From Ktedonobacter racemifer DSM 44963 (GTDB taxonomy: Bacteria > Chloroflexota > Ktedonobacteria > Ktedonobacterales > Ktedonobacteraceae), in NCBI RefSeq assembly GCF_000178855.1, contig NZ_ADVG01000003.1, forward strand, positions 806,001 through 870,000: DNA of 64,000 nucleotides. Direction: 5' to 3'. Shown here piece by piece: positions 1 to 9,243 of this stretch; the stretch's first letter is position 1; each line of letters begins with the position of its first letter. A program made the translations under genes and the position numbers. The notes beneath the pieces were generated by a model. The model was not told the origin of the DNA, made no database searches, and worked only from the letters and a program-made list of their open reading frames with translations.

Positions 1-184
1 AGAATTGGCAGAAACCATTCTTGCTCATCCAGACGACATAGAAACAGCTCTCGCACTCTATGAAGAAGCGTCATTTCCTCGCAGCGAAGCCGCCGCTGCT
101 GCATCCGCAAGCAATCTCGCCATCAGCTTCCACTCCGATGCGCCTCAAGGCATGCTTGATCTGATGGCTCGTTATGCTCACTAG
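1..184 (+). CDS. FAD-dependent monooxygenase, C-terminal end (partial)
   Basis: Only the last 60 codons are in the window, in the frame starting at base 2, with the stop at 182-184. The tail carries an LALYEEASFPRSEAAA stretch and a DAPQGMLDL ending. These resemble the C-terminal helix of TetX-like and aromatic-ring FAD monooxygenases, where an LYE..(L/M)FPR segment precedes the final residues. The FAD-binding GxGxxG and DG motifs lie outside the window, so cofactor and substrate cannot be judged. No terminator is obvious before the convergent gene ending at 257. Family call moderate, substrate unknown. Confidence 0.6.
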   Translation, partial: ELAETILAHPDDIETALALYEEASFPRSEAAAAASASNLAISFHSDAPQGMLDLMARYAH

Positions 185-256
185 GAAGGTTAGTTTTCAA
201 AAGCATAGCCAAACCATGTTATATAAGCGCGTGCTTTAACAGCGTTGTGCCATTCG

Positions 257-652
257 CTAGTGACGCCCTTTTAGCTTGCGCCACCCGCCCGCGCGGTTAT
301 TGGCGATAATGGCTTTAAAGAGGTTCAAAAGAGCGCGCTCGTTGATGGTTTCGCCCTGACGGACTTGAATCGCCCGCGCTGTCAGGTTCCCTTGTCCCTG
401 GTTAATAATGCCCTCGGGATCGGGCGCTATGGGATCGTAGATGAAAATGTTGAGATGATCCTTCGCTCCCAGCAGCGCGCATATATTGCCATTCAGCGTA
501 AAATAAGGCTGCCTGGTGCGCTTGATGGTCTCAATCACCTCCGGATCGGCGGCGTGCACCAGGTCTCGTACCTGGCGGCAAATATCCTGCTGCCAGCCAG
601 GGAGAGTATGAATGTATTCGTCGATGCGGGAGTCTGTCTGGTATGTACTCAT
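257..652 (-). CDS. DUF1801 (YdhG-like) domain protein
   Basis: 131 aa, a normal length for a single-domain DUF1801 protein. Visible signatures are the N-terminal RIDEYIHTLPGWQQDICRQV helix, the ADPEVIETIKRTRQPYFTLNG segment (a variant of the family's PxAEExIxWGxPxF motif) and the basic C-terminal WRKLKGRH. The family fold is related to iron-chaperone-like YdhG and its role is poorly defined. The start is the only well-placed ATG, and no strong ribosome binding site is seen upstream. It converges on the monooxygenase tail. It is probably cytosolic; no function is inferred beyond the family. Confidence 0.75.
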   Translation of the reverse strand: MSTYQTDSRIDEYIHTLPGWQQDICRQVRDLVHAADPEVIETIKRTRQPYFTLNGNICALLGAKDHLNIFIYDPIAPDPEGIINQGQGNLTARAIQVRQGETINERALLNLFKAIIANNRAGGWRKLKGRH

Positions 653-787
653 GGAGTTATGATACCACGAATCAAGCTACTTCTGTTTGCGCCAGCTTTT
701 TATTAATTCGTTTAATTTATCAGCAAAAGTATGTCAGAGCCATTCTTCATATCATTTACCCCGACGCTGTGAAGCACGCGTATACTT

Positions 788-1666
788 TTAGGAAAAGTCG
801 CTGGCGTGATCAATTGCCCATTCTTTATAGGTATGTGCCGGGGCGCTGGTGATCTCTTCTACTATGGACGAGATTGGCTCTGGTTCCCTGACGAATCCCG
901 CCCAGGCGTTGAGCATGCCATCTACCATCGCGGGCGGCAATTGGGTAAGCATCTGCTGCCGGATAACTTCGGGCGAGATCTCTTCATAACGCAATGGACG
1001 CCCAATAGCCTCGCCAATAGCCTGCACCTGTTCTGTCTGAGTGAGTACCTGCGGGCCAGTCAGGATATATCTCGCCCCGTTATGTGTATCGCTGGTCAAG
1101 GCCCGAACCGCCACCGCTGCCACGTCTTTCTCATGAATTAGTGACCTGGCAGCCGCGGCATAGGGCCAGCGCACAATATCGCCAGAGCGAATCTGTTGCG
1201 CCCAACCCAGTGTGTTCGTCGCGAGTCCACTGATACGCAGGAAGGTCCAATCCAGGCCAGATCCTTCGATCAGCCTCTCGATAGTGGCGTGAAAGTCGGT
1301 GATCGGGTCAGCCTGTTGCGTGAGATCTTTTTGTATACTCATCGATGAGAGATACACAACGCGCCCGGTGGAATTCTTCAGCGCATCTAGAACCGTTGGT
1401 GCCAGGCTGACAGGCAAGCCGGGCCAGACCAGGAATACTGACTCAACGCCCTCTAAGCTCTCGGCTAGAGTGTCTGGAGCAGCAAAATCTCCACGCACAG
1501 CCTCGACCCCGCCTGGTAAATCAGCAGAGCCGGGATTGCGCACCAGCGCCCGAACAGGCGCGCCCATGTCCAGCAACTGAGACACAACATGTCGACCGAC
1601 GTTGCCAGTCGCCCCTGTAACCAGAATAGTTTTTCTCTCTGAAAATCCATTTCCATTTATGCTCAT
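788..1666 (-). CDS. NmrA-like NAD(P)-binding SDR-family protein
   Basis: 292 aa from the ATG at 1666; an in-frame GTG at 1675 is less likely. A Rossmann fold starts at once with ILVTGATGNVGRHV (GxxGxxG), then RALVRNP and VRGDF typical of NmrA/atypical extended SDRs. The segment VVYLSSMSIQ is followed by FHATIERLIEGSGLDWTFLRI, which replaces the classic YxxxK. Such proteins bind NAD(P) and act as quinone reductases, ether/phenylpropanoid reductases or redox-sensing regulators; this one cannot be assigned a substrate. It stands alone, with about 220 bp to the next gene on the same strand. Confidence 0.8.
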   Translation of the reverse strand: MSINGNGFSERKTILVTGATGNVGRHVVSQLLDMGAPVRALVRNPGSADLPGGVEAVRGDFAAPDTLAESLEGVESVFLVWPGLPVSLAPTVLDALKNSTGRVVYLSSMSIQKDLTQQADPITDFHATIERLIEGSGLDWTFLRISGLATNTLGWAQQIRSGDIVRWPYAAAARSLIHEKDVAAVAVRALTSDTHNGARYILTGPQVLTQTEQVQAIGEAIGRPLRYEEISPEVIRQQMLTQLPPAMVDGMLNAWAGFVREPEPISSIVEEITSAPAHTYKEWAIDHASDFS

Positions 1667-1887
1667 CTTACACACACGTCTCTCTCTTTATAGCCTTTAA
1701 GGAAAGCTTGGCCTCGTTACAAAAAGAGTGTAAGGCACAAATGAACATCCAGCATTGTCTGAAAGGCCAGTCATTCCCCTGTCCATTAGAGCGGTACGCT
1801 GTGGTATAGAGTTGAGGGTGGTCTGGCTCCAAACTTCAGGAGTGTCCCCGAAGCCAGTCCAAACAAATTGGCGATGAATGAGCTACC

Positions 1888-3282
1888 CTAAGAATCAAGC
1901 GTCATAAACAGCGCATTGAGCCCTTCAGCCAGGAGTGGGTGGGTGAACGTGCCTTCTTTTAAGGCTGTGTAGGGCAACTTCCCCATCATTGCCACCTGGA
2001 TGATCGTCATAATCTCGCCCCCTTCTAAACTCAGGATGGCGCAGCCCAGGATTTGCTGGGTCTCGGCATCGACGATAGCCTTCATAAAACCGCGCGTCTC
2101 GCCGGTTTCTAGAGCACGGGGTACGGCATTCATGGGCAATTTCGCCACACGGATGTTACGCCCCTGTTTTCTGGCCTCGTTTTCACTCATGCCAACGCGC
2201 CCAAGCTGGGGGTCAATGAAAATGGTATAGGGAACAAGGCGACCCTGCGTGCTGGCGTTGCCATGCTCCAGCAGATTGGTGCGCAAAATGCGGAAGTCAT
2301 CGTAAGAGATGTGAGTAAAAGCTGGCCCGCCTTTCACATCACCCATCGCGTAAATGCCAGGAACGCTCGTCTCCAACTGCTCATTGACCTGGATATAACC
2401 CTCCTTGTTTAGTTGGATGCCAGCAGCTTCGGGGGTGAGATCTTCGGTGTTAGGGACGCGGCCGGCTGCTGCCAGTAGATGTGAGCCGATGAGTTGCTGT
2501 TCACCCTGAGGCGTGCGCACGGTCAATTGAATACGTCCTCCGCTGAGTGGCTCCACCTGTTGGGGCGTGGTTCCGGTCAGGACCGTGATCCCATCCTCGC
2601 GCAAAATCTTTGTTATTTCGTCACTCACGTCTTCATCCTCGCTCATCAGCAAACGTGGACGGCGCTGAATGATCGTGACCTGGCTGCCAAAGCGACGAAA
2701 CATCTGTCCGAACTCCAGCCCAATGTAGCCGCCACCGATGATGAGCAGGTGTTCGGGGAGCGTGTTCAGTTCCATGAGCGTGGTTGAATTGAGCACGGGT
2801 ACGCTCTCGACGCCTTTGATTTCTAGTTGTTCAGGCCGGTCGCCGGTATCGATAACAATCAGTGGCGCGGTGATCTCCCGCGTCTTGCCACCATTGAGAG
2901 AGACCTCAAGCGTTTTTGGGGCGAGAAAATGGGCTTCACCCCTCAGCAGATCCAGCTCTTGCGCTGCTGTAAGACGGCTCTCGTAGCCGAGGCGCGCGCC
3001 TTCGACGATCCCTTGTTTGCGTGTGCGTACGGCCTGCAGATCGACCGAAATGGGGCCAATATGTATGCCGTAGTCAGCGCCACGCCTTGCCAGGTAGGCG
3101 AGGCGTGCGCTGGCGACCATCGTTTTGGTAGGGGTACAGCCCACATTGACACAGGCACCGCCAATGTGGCCGCGCTCGATCAGCGCCACTTTTCGGCCTG
3201 CCTTCGCCAATGCTATGGGGAGGAATCTGCCGCCCTGGCTGGTTCCGATCACAATCGCATCATAGTTGGTAGCTTGGGGCAT
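1888..3282 (-). CDS. Pyridine nucleotide-disulfide oxidoreductase (MerA/Lpd-like)
   Basis: 464 aa from the ATG at 3282, chosen because AAGGAGAA lies 7-8 nt upstream; a longer frame to 3399 has no such site. Near the N terminus are a GTSQGG variant of the FAD loop and the redox-active disulfide CVNVGC (about residue 45). NAD binding is at GGGYIGLEFG, the second FAD motif is GIYAMGDVKG, and the C-terminal dimerisation domain ends with HPLLAE, the His-Glu dyad that activates the disulfide. It lacks the N-terminal heavy-metal domain and the C-terminal Cys pair of true mercuric reductase. It is therefore a MerA-like/lipoamide-dehydrogenase-like flavoenzyme of unknown disulfide substrate. Confidence 0.85.
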   Translation of the reverse strand: MPQATNYDAIVIGTSQGGRFLPIALAKAGRKVALIERGHIGGACVNVGCTPTKTMVASARLAYLARRGADYGIHIGPISVDLQAVRTRKQGIVEGARLGYESRLTAAQELDLLRGEAHFLAPKTLEVSLNGGKTREITAPLIVIDTGDRPEQLEIKGVESVPVLNSTTLMELNTLPEHLLIIGGGYIGLEFGQMFRRFGSQVTIIQRRPRLLMSEDEDVSDEITKILREDGITVLTGTTPQQVEPLSGGRIQLTVRTPQGEQQLIGSHLLAAAGRVPNTEDLTPEAAGIQLNKEGYIQVNEQLETSVPGIYAMGDVKGGPAFTHISYDDFRILRTNLLEHGNASTQGRLVPYTIFIDPQLGRVGMSENEARKQGRNIRVAKLPMNAVPRALETGETRGFMKAIVDAETQQILGCAILSLEGGEIMTIIQVAMMGKLPYTALKEGTFTHPLLAEGLNALFMTLDS

Positions 3283-3481
3283 CTCAGTGTTCTCCTTCTG
3301 CTTCTCCGTAAACGTAACAGGTGCTTCCCACGAGCGAAATACATACCTTAATAGTGGTGCTCCATCTTCAAGATATACGTTGGTACAATAGAAGGGCAAA
3401 CATATCTCTCCGCCTATTTATGCAAAAGATTACAGGGATGCCATTTAACACTTTTTCTACGCCAGGGGCATCCTTTGCTTC

Positions 3482-3874
3482 TCAGGTCAACAATTCCGCG
3501 ACCAGGTGTAGCAGGATTGCCAGTTCAAAGGGTTTCTGCAGCGTTCTGAGGTGCTTGTAGCCACTGACTTCCTGCGGCACATCCGCACTCATCAGCAGGA
3601 TAGGGATATGATCATATTCCTCCCGACTCCCCAGCCAATCTGCGAGCTCCAGGCCGTTCATCCCAGGAAGATGATAATCCAGCAGCAGTAACGCAGGAAC
3701 ATCCGTTTGCAGGATGTTCAGTGCCATCTCCCCACTGAGAACATGGCATGCCTGATAGACTTCCTCCTCCTGGAGGGCTTCCAGCAGGAGATCGCCAAGG
3801 AGATGATCATCTTCGACGATGAGAATACGTTTGCTGCGAACAGGTTCACGATCTGCACATTGGCTCTTGCTCAT
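3482..3874 (-). CDS. Stand-alone response regulator receiver
   Basis: 130 aa from ATG 3874; a GTG one codon upstream is possible. It is a single CheY-like receiver with the acidic pair in ILIVEDDH, phospho-acceptor Asp66 in LLLLDYHLPGMNG, LLMSAD with Ser at the switch position, and Lys in LQKPF. There is no output domain, so it probably relays phosphate or acts through protein contacts. Its ATG overlaps the stop of the kinase gene (TGATG), so the two are translationally coupled and presumably form a cognate pair. Confidence 0.85.
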   Translation of the reverse strand: MSKSQCADREPVRSKRILIVEDDHLLGDLLLEALQEEEVYQACHVLSGEMALNILQTDVPALLLLDYHLPGMNGLELADWLGSREEYDHIPILLMSADVPQEVSGYKHLRTLQKPFELAILLHLVAELLT

Positions 3875-4626
3875 CACTGTTCCTCTTCTATACTTCTGGT
3901 AACCTCTTCTTGTGAGGCTGCAAGGGAGAACGTGACGTAAAAGGTTGATCCTTTTCCCATCTCGCTTTCGACCCGAATTGTTCCCCCATGATGCCTGACA
4001 ATCTCCTCGACAATATACAAACCCATCCCAAGTCCTGGAAAAGCACGCTGCTGGGGAGTGACCGCCCGGTAGAAGCGTTCAAAGATTCTTCCTTGCAGCT
4101 CTCGTGGAATCCCGATCCCCTGATCGCGCACACTGATCGTGACCGCCTCTAGCGAGGTGGTGAGTGCCACGTTGATCAAAGGAGCATCTGGAGCATATTT
4201 GATCGCATTGCTGAGCACATTCAGGAAGACGCGTGCGAGTCGATCTCGATCTCCGACGACGACAGCGGGAGATAAGGCATGATGAATCGCAATGGTATGG
4301 GTTGTGTGCATATCCTGAATCATGTCAACCACTTCCTCAAGCATCTCGCCCAGGTCGACCGTATCTTGCGCATATTCCAGCTTCCCAGCCTGGATACGCG
4401 AGAGGTCAAGTAACTCGTCGACCAGGCGGGTGACAGCATTCAGCTGTGTTTCCATACGAGCACGCACCACCTCCATATTGGGCATGTCTTGTTTTTCAAG
4501 TTTCTTGAGCAAAAGCTGTGTTTGCAGCTTCAAGGAGGCAAGGGGAGTCTTCAGTTCATGGCTGACCATACCCAAAAAGGCATCTTTTCGCTGTTCCAGT
4601 TCCTTGCGCGCCGAATTATCCAGCAC
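3874..4626 (-). CDS. Histidine kinase lacking a sensor domain
   Basis: 250 aa. The GTG at 4626 is preceded by AGGAG at 9 nt, so this short form looks genuine rather than truncated. HisKA has His23 in MVSHELKTP. The HATPase domain has N-box NVLSNAIKYAP, G1 DQGIGIP, F-box IFERFYR and G2 GLGMGLYIV. No transmembrane, PAS or GAF domain is present, so it is a soluble kinase that would need a partner for sensing. It is coupled to the receiver gene by a TGATG overlap. The start lies 60 bp from inverted repeat copy A, so an upstream sensor part may have been lost when that repeat arrived; this is inference. Confidence 0.85.
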   Translation of the reverse strand: MLDNSARKELEQRKDAFLGMVSHELKTPLASLKLQTQLLLKKLEKQDMPNMEVVRARMETQLNAVTRLVDELLDLSRIQAGKLEYAQDTVDLGEMLEEVVDMIQDMHTTHTIAIHHALSPAVVVGDRDRLARVFLNVLSNAIKYAPDAPLINVALTTSLEAVTISVRDQGIGIPRELQGRIFERFYRAVTPQQRAFPGLGMGLYIVEEIVRHHGGTIRVESEMGKGSTFYVTFSLAASQEEVTRSIEEEQ

Positions 4627-4685
4627 ATAAGAACGCTCCTACTTTATTCAGGAAAAGGATCATCCCTCACGTCTCAACAGTGTTT

Positions 4686-4833
4686 CTTCTGGCGGATGAT
4701 CTCTGACTCTCGAAGTATACTGGAAGCGCAGAGCGGAAGTCATGGGTCGAAAGAGCTATTGGAAGGCGAGAAGTACCGGCGGGATCCAGCACAAAAGTTC
4801 TAGTGCGCAGCTCGACTTCCCTGGTCAGTTGAA
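4686..4833 (+). repeat. Inverted repeat copy A flanking the MalT-like regulator
   Basis: 148 bp nearly identical to the reverse complement of 7857..8005: roughly ten substitutions and one 1-nt indel by eye. Copy A lies between the 3' end of the regulator gene (4882) and the kinase start (4626). It contains a long, fully conserved core around CGAAAGAGCTATTGGAAGGC. No transposase motif or credible reading frame is seen in it. Together with copy B it forms the arms of a 3.3-kb segment holding a single gene. Confidence 0.85.
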
Positions 4834-4881
4834 TATATTCAGGTCTGACATGCCTGATATACCAGCCTCTGATGAGCGCGT

Positions 4882-7701
4882 TCAGTCAAGTGGATCTGAA
4901 GAAAGGAGACCAAGAGCCCGCGCACGGGCTACCGCCTGGGTGCGATTGGTGGCTTCAAGTTTGCTGAGGATATTACTAATATGATGCTTAACGGTGCTGG
5001 TTGCGACCACCAATGCCTCTGCGATGTCCTGGTTCGAGGCACCACGCGCGAGCAAGCGAAGCACTTCCTGTTCACGCGCGCTTAACGGGTCCAGCAACGG
5101 TTGGGGTAGTCTTGAGGATGGCTCGCTTTCCAGATGGGCTGGCGGGGCCGCTGGCTGCTGGTTGAAAGCACGCACAAGCGTTCCCAGATACAGGTGATCT
5201 TCCTCCTGGTGCTCCTGTTCTCTGAGCTGGGAGAGCAATCCAGCTATGGCGGCCCCCCCATCCACAAAGTGACGGATGTAACCTTCTGACGCACCCAGAT
5301 GCACGGCCTGTGCCAGGAGAGATAGGGCTTCTCGCTGCCGCTGAAGCATGTGATACGCCTGTATCTGCAAGAGCCACATTTCCAGCACATGATTCCACCG
5401 CTGCGTGACCGTTGCCCGTTCTACCAGGGGGATGAGCAGGTTCAACGCCTGGTCCGCCTGGGATTCGGCAAGCAGCAAGCGAGCAAAGGCAACATTCTGT
5501 CGTTCCCGTGCCAGCGGAGAGTCCAGCGGATCTCCCAGTTTCACCTCTCTCGCCCAGCGTCGTGCCTGCTCCAGATCTCCACCTGCCAGCCAGAAACGCA
5601 TCTGATCGACGCTGCTCCAGATCGCTGCCCGATAGGGGGACGGTGAGTTTCGCCAGGCATATTCCAGCTGCCGATAGGCTTTTCTGGCCTCCTCCAATCG
5701 CCCTTGCGAGAGGGTAATCCGCAACAACAGGGTATAGGCGAGGGGTAAAAATGCCATGAGTTCGGTCTGTTCGCCGAGCTCGATTGCCTGTTCAGCGAGA
5801 CGTTGGGCTTCCTCTAATCGGTTCCACTCGTGCAAGATCCTGGCTTGATAGGTATAGGGCCAGCATATCTGTGTTGGCTGGGGTCCCTTAAGAGTTTGGA
5901 GTGCGTGAATCGCTTGCTGGCTCAAGTTCCATGCCTGGTGCAATTTTCCCGCCATCGTGCTTTCCCAGACGGCCTCGCGCCAGTAGATACTCTCGAGCGT
6001 TCGATCGTCCTCCGCTTTGATCCGGCTCCATTCAGCCTGCAGTTGCAGGACACCGCGCTCGACATGCCCCTGCGAGACGTTCGCCCGAGCCTGGGCAAAT
6101 GCCATCTGGACCCGTGCGGCCCATTGCTGCTCCTCAAGATGGGTGAGCGCCTCCTGACAAAAAGCTCGCGTTGCTCCCGCATCCCCATGATAGAAACCTG
6201 CAATCGTGGCCTGCAAGGCTGCGATTTCCCCCAGAAGATGGAGTGGAGCCTCTGGTTCATGTGCATCTCGCGCCATGGGTGTCTGTTCTTCCCGTAGATG
6301 AGCTCGTGTCCAGGCGCGTCTGGCATCGCGCACCCAGCTTTCGGTGACTTCTGGCGGAGCGATCCAGAACAGGCTCTGGGCAGAGGCCAGGCATAAACGA
6401 GGCCGCTCACGCAGGACCTCGCGGGGAAGTTGCTCCATCCAGGAAGGGAGCAACGCATACTCGAGCTGACTCCAGATGTCCTGACGGGGAATCTGCTCCA
6501 TCAGCAGCGCGGCCCAGGACCACTCGTGCGCCTGCAGCGCGTGCTGGATCGCTTCGCCGCGCATCTGATGGGCTGCATACCACTGACTGGCCCGCAGATG
6601 CAGGCCAGGCACCTCCGTGGGGAAGTTCTGCTCCAACTGAGCACGCAGGGCCTCGGCAAAGAGAGGATGGTAGGCATACCACTGACGTTGATCGTCAAGC
6701 GGACTCAGAAAGAGATTGGCCCGTTCTATTTCCTCCAGGAAACGCTGGCTATCCTGCTGCTCAAGGACCGCGCTGCACAGGGAATTGCACAGGCGGGATA
6801 AGATGGATGTTCGCAGGAGGAAGGTCTGCACCTGCTCTGACTGTCGTTTCAGCACCTCTTGCACCAGGTACTCGAAAAGCGCGCGATGGTTTCCCTGGAG
6901 CGCTCGAAGCAGATCGTCGAGGTGCGCTTTTTCCTTCAAGGTAAGCGCTGCCAATCGCATGCCCACCCACCAGCCCTGCAGGCGTGCATCCACTGACTGG
7001 ATGTTTTGCTTGGCAAGCCGAAGATCCATCACGCTCCAGAAAAAGGCGGTCATCTCCTCGCTCGTTGCCCGTAATTGTTCGGTGCGTAATTCCTGAATCT
7101 GGGCCTGCGCGCGCAGCCGGGCAAGGGAAAAGGGAGGGTCAGTCCGTGTCGCCAGGACCACACACAGAGTGGGCGGCAGGTGCTCAATCAGATAGGAAAG
7201 CAGGGCATGGATCGCGGGCTCTGTAATCTCCTCATAATTATCCAATACCAGCACCAGGGGTTCGCTTTGCCGGGCCAGGTTATTGATCAGAGTTGCGAGC
7301 ACTGCTTGCCAGGATGGTTGTGGTATCTCGGACAAGGAGGCAACGGAGAGAGGAGAGAGTCCGGGCCGGCACTGTTCCAATGCGGTCAGAACGTACGTCC
7401 AAAACTGCACGGGAGCGTTATCGCCTGCGTCAAGCGACACCCAGGCCGCTGGCGGGTGGCCTGGAGGAAACGTGCGAACCCAGCTTGCCAGCAGCGTGGT
7501 TTTCCCAAAGCCTGCGGCGGCGGAGATGAGCATGAGGCGTCGGTGGAGGCCAGCATTGAGCAAGGCCAGGAGACGTGGGCGAGCAATGATCTCATGGGTA
7601 GGTACGGGGGGGAGAAACTTGGTCGCAAGCAGAGGATGAGGGGATGAGCGTGGGGCCCGCTCTGGTGTGGTGTTGTGGGGATTATGGTTCTCGTGGCCCA
7701 T
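4882..7701 (-). CDS. MalT-type LuxR transcriptional regulator (large ATPase activator)
   Basis: 939 aa, the usual length for MalT-type (LAL/STAND) activators. Walker A SAAAGFGKTTLL lies at about residues 60-71 and a hydrophobic Walker B-like LVLVLDNYEEI at about 150-160. Winged-helix and tetratricopeptide-like helical repeats fill the middle. A C-terminal LuxR/GerE helix-turn-helix (LSAREQEVLRLLARGASNQD, then TVKHHISNIL) is at about 870-930. Such proteins bind ATP plus a small inducer in the helical repeats and then multimerise on DNA. The ATG has AAAGGA upstream. The gene is the only one between inverted repeats A and B, which suggests mobility or inversion; the inducer is unknown. Confidence 0.9.
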   Translation of the reverse strand: MGHENHNPHNTTPERAPRSSPHPLLATKFLPPVPTHEIIARPRLLALLNAGLHRRLMLISAAAGFGKTTLLASWVRTFPPGHPPAAWVSLDAGDNAPVQFWTYVLTALEQCRPGLSPLSVASLSEIPQPSWQAVLATLINNLARQSEPLVLVLDNYEEITEPAIHALLSYLIEHLPPTLCVVLATRTDPPFSLARLRAQAQIQELRTEQLRATSEEMTAFFWSVMDLRLAKQNIQSVDARLQGWWVGMRLAALTLKEKAHLDDLLRALQGNHRALFEYLVQEVLKRQSEQVQTFLLRTSILSRLCNSLCSAVLEQQDSQRFLEEIERANLFLSPLDDQRQWYAYHPLFAEALRAQLEQNFPTEVPGLHLRASQWYAAHQMRGEAIQHALQAHEWSWAALLMEQIPRQDIWSQLEYALLPSWMEQLPREVLRERPRLCLASAQSLFWIAPPEVTESWVRDARRAWTRAHLREEQTPMARDAHEPEAPLHLLGEIAALQATIAGFYHGDAGATRAFCQEALTHLEEQQWAARVQMAFAQARANVSQGHVERGVLQLQAEWSRIKAEDDRTLESIYWREAVWESTMAGKLHQAWNLSQQAIHALQTLKGPQPTQICWPYTYQARILHEWNRLEEAQRLAEQAIELGEQTELMAFLPLAYTLLLRITLSQGRLEEARKAYRQLEYAWRNSPSPYRAAIWSSVDQMRFWLAGGDLEQARRWAREVKLGDPLDSPLARERQNVAFARLLLAESQADQALNLLIPLVERATVTQRWNHVLEMWLLQIQAYHMLQRQREALSLLAQAVHLGASEGYIRHFVDGGAAIAGLLSQLREQEHQEEDHLYLGTLVRAFNQQPAAPPAHLESEPSSRLPQPLLDPLSAREQEVLRLLARGASNQDIAEALVVATSTVKHHISNILSKLEATNRTQAVARARALGLLSSDPLD

Positions 7702-7856
7702 ACTTGTTATTCCTTTCTGCTCCCTGTTGTTTGCCTTTTGGCGATGAGCAGATCAACTCCTGGGACATGCATGCTGTGCCACGATCCATGAAAGAGCTCT
7801 CTGTCCCTCTCACTGCGGTATGGCTCTCCTGCTTGATTGCATTCCTGCGCATTCGC

Positions 7857-8005
7857 TTCAACTGACCAGGGAAGTCGAGCTGCGCACTAGAACTTTCGTA
7901 CTGGATCCCGCCGGTCACTTCTCGCCTTCCAATAGCTCTTTCGACCCATGACTTCCTCTCCGCGCTTCCAGTATACTCCGGGAGTCAGAGGTCATCCGCC
8001 AGAAG
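7857..8005 (-). repeat. Inverted repeat copy B flanking the MalT-like regulator
   Basis: 149 bp, the inverted partner of copy A. It sits upstream of the regulator's start (7701), so it may contain its promoter: read toward the gene it contains TATACT (near 7968-7973) but no clear -35 at normal spacing. The gap 7702..8219 otherwise shows nothing recognisable: about 150 bp between repeat and start codon, and about 210 bp between repeat and aquaporin. Any promoter in copy A would point antisense into the regulator's 3' end. Confidence 0.85.
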
Positions 8006-8219
8006 GAGTTCAGGTAGGTACCGGGCAGTCCATACGGTTCCCCCTCATCGAGATTGCCTCGTAGTCCTGGATGTCGGTTGGCGAGGGCAACAGAACTAGA
8101 TGAATACACATGCTCAAGCGAGGTCATATGGTATGGCACTCCCGTCCGCAGAGATTTCGAGGGGAGGTATCCTTCATAGAGGTGGGTTACATTTTCATCG
8201 GAGACGTCTGGAGATATGC

Positions 8220-9065
8220 ATGCAGAAGCATTTCTGGTGGCAACGACTCCACTGGCCCGAATACGGCTCAGAACTGCTGGGAACCGCGTTTCTCGTCTTC
8301 ATCGCGTTAAGCGCGGTCGCCTTCACGTTGGGCTCAGGTTCGCCGCTGGCAGCCGTGCTCCCCAAGAACAGCACGCGTTGGCTGATAACAGGACTGCTGC
8401 TCGCGGCAAGCGGACCGCTCGTGGCAATCTCACCTCTTGGCAAACTGAGCGGTGCCCATCTCAACCCCGCTGTCTCGCTGGCGTTCTGGCTGCAAGGCAA
8501 GATGCATCAGCACGATCTTGTCGGTTATCTTGCGAGCCAAATGCTCGGGGCAGTGTTCGGCGCGGGATTGGCTGTGCTCACCTGGAGGGAGCGGGCAGCA
8601 AGTGTCCACAATGGCATCACCGTTCCAGGGAGGGGATATCCCATCTGGAGCGTCTTTCTCATCGAGATGGGATTCACCTGCCTGCTGGTGCTGGCGATTT
8701 TTCTCTTCCTCAGCAGTCATCATCTGATGCGCTGGACCCCGTTGATGACCTGGCTTCTGGTGGCGTTCATCTACTGGGTGGTTGCACCCATCTCTGGCTC
8801 CAGCCTGAATCCTGCTCGCAGCTTTGGCCCGGCTCTGGTCTCCTGGTTCTGGCGCGACCAGTGGGTATATGTCCTTGCTTCTCCCATCGGGGCGCTGCTA
8901 GCCGTTGGCCTCTATCGATCGCTGAGCAGGATAGGCATCCACGATGTGTTGACGGCCAAGCTATTCCATGCTCCGCGCTATCGGTGCATCTTTAAAAATG
9001 TCATAGCGCCGCAAATCAATACCGATCAGGATGGAAAATTGATCGCGCCGAGAGAGGGGAATTGA
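8220..9065 (+). CDS. Aquaporin / MIP-family channel
   Basis: 281 aa from ATG 8220, chosen because GGAG lies 6 nt upstream and the first membrane segment follows directly; an in-frame ATG at 8100 adds 40 unlikely residues. Six membrane helices are visible. Both pore half-helices carry the signature: GAHLNPAVS in the first half and SSLNPARSFGPAL in the second. The second NPA is followed by the conserved Arg of the aromatic/arginine filter. The family conducts water or small neutral solutes such as glycerol; the selectivity residues were not resolved. A roughly 40-residue cytoplasmic tail follows the last helix. It is a single gene followed by a strong hairpin at 9164. Confidence 0.9.
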   Translation: MQKHFWWQRLHWPEYGSELLGTAFLVFIALSAVAFTLGSGSPLAAVLPKNSTRWLITGLLLAASGPLVAISPLGKLSGAHLNPAVSLAFWLQGKMHQHDLVGYLASQMLGAVFGAGLAVLTWRERAASVHNGITVPGRGYPIWSVFLIEMGFTCLLVLAIFLFLSSHHLMRWTPLMTWLLVAFIYWVVAPISGSSLNPARSFGPALVSWFWRDQWVYVLASPIGALLAVGLYRSLSRIGIHDVLTAKLFHAPRYRCIFKNVIAPQINTDQDGKLIAPREGN

Positions 9066-9163
9066 ACAGCAGACAAGAGAAACTTTTCTCTCACCAGATG
9101 CTCTCCCGCGCCCTCACTCCATCGGAACAATCCGACTGTTCACAACAGTCACCGTGATGAGAA

Positions 9164-9209
9164 CAAAGAGAGAGGTATTCTCGATAAGTTAAGAATATCT
9201 CTCTCTTTG
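9164..9209. terminator. Bidirectional hairpin terminator
   Basis: A 17-bp stem (CAAAGAGAGAGGTATTC pairing with GAATATCTCTCTCTTTG, one G-T pair) closes a 12-nt loop. It lies between the convergent aquaporin and secreted-protein genes and can serve both. A smaller GACTGTT/AACAGTC hairpin precedes it at 9134..9150. Confidence 0.7.
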
Positions 9210-9243
9210 TTGTGCTTTGACTGCTTTGAGGCCCGGCGTGATT

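Noticed and set aside
1888..3282. True mercuric reductase
   Set aside because: The redox disulfide and HPxxAE motif are present, but the N-terminal metal domain and the C-terminal Cys pair that deliver Hg(II) are absent, and there are no mer genes nearby.
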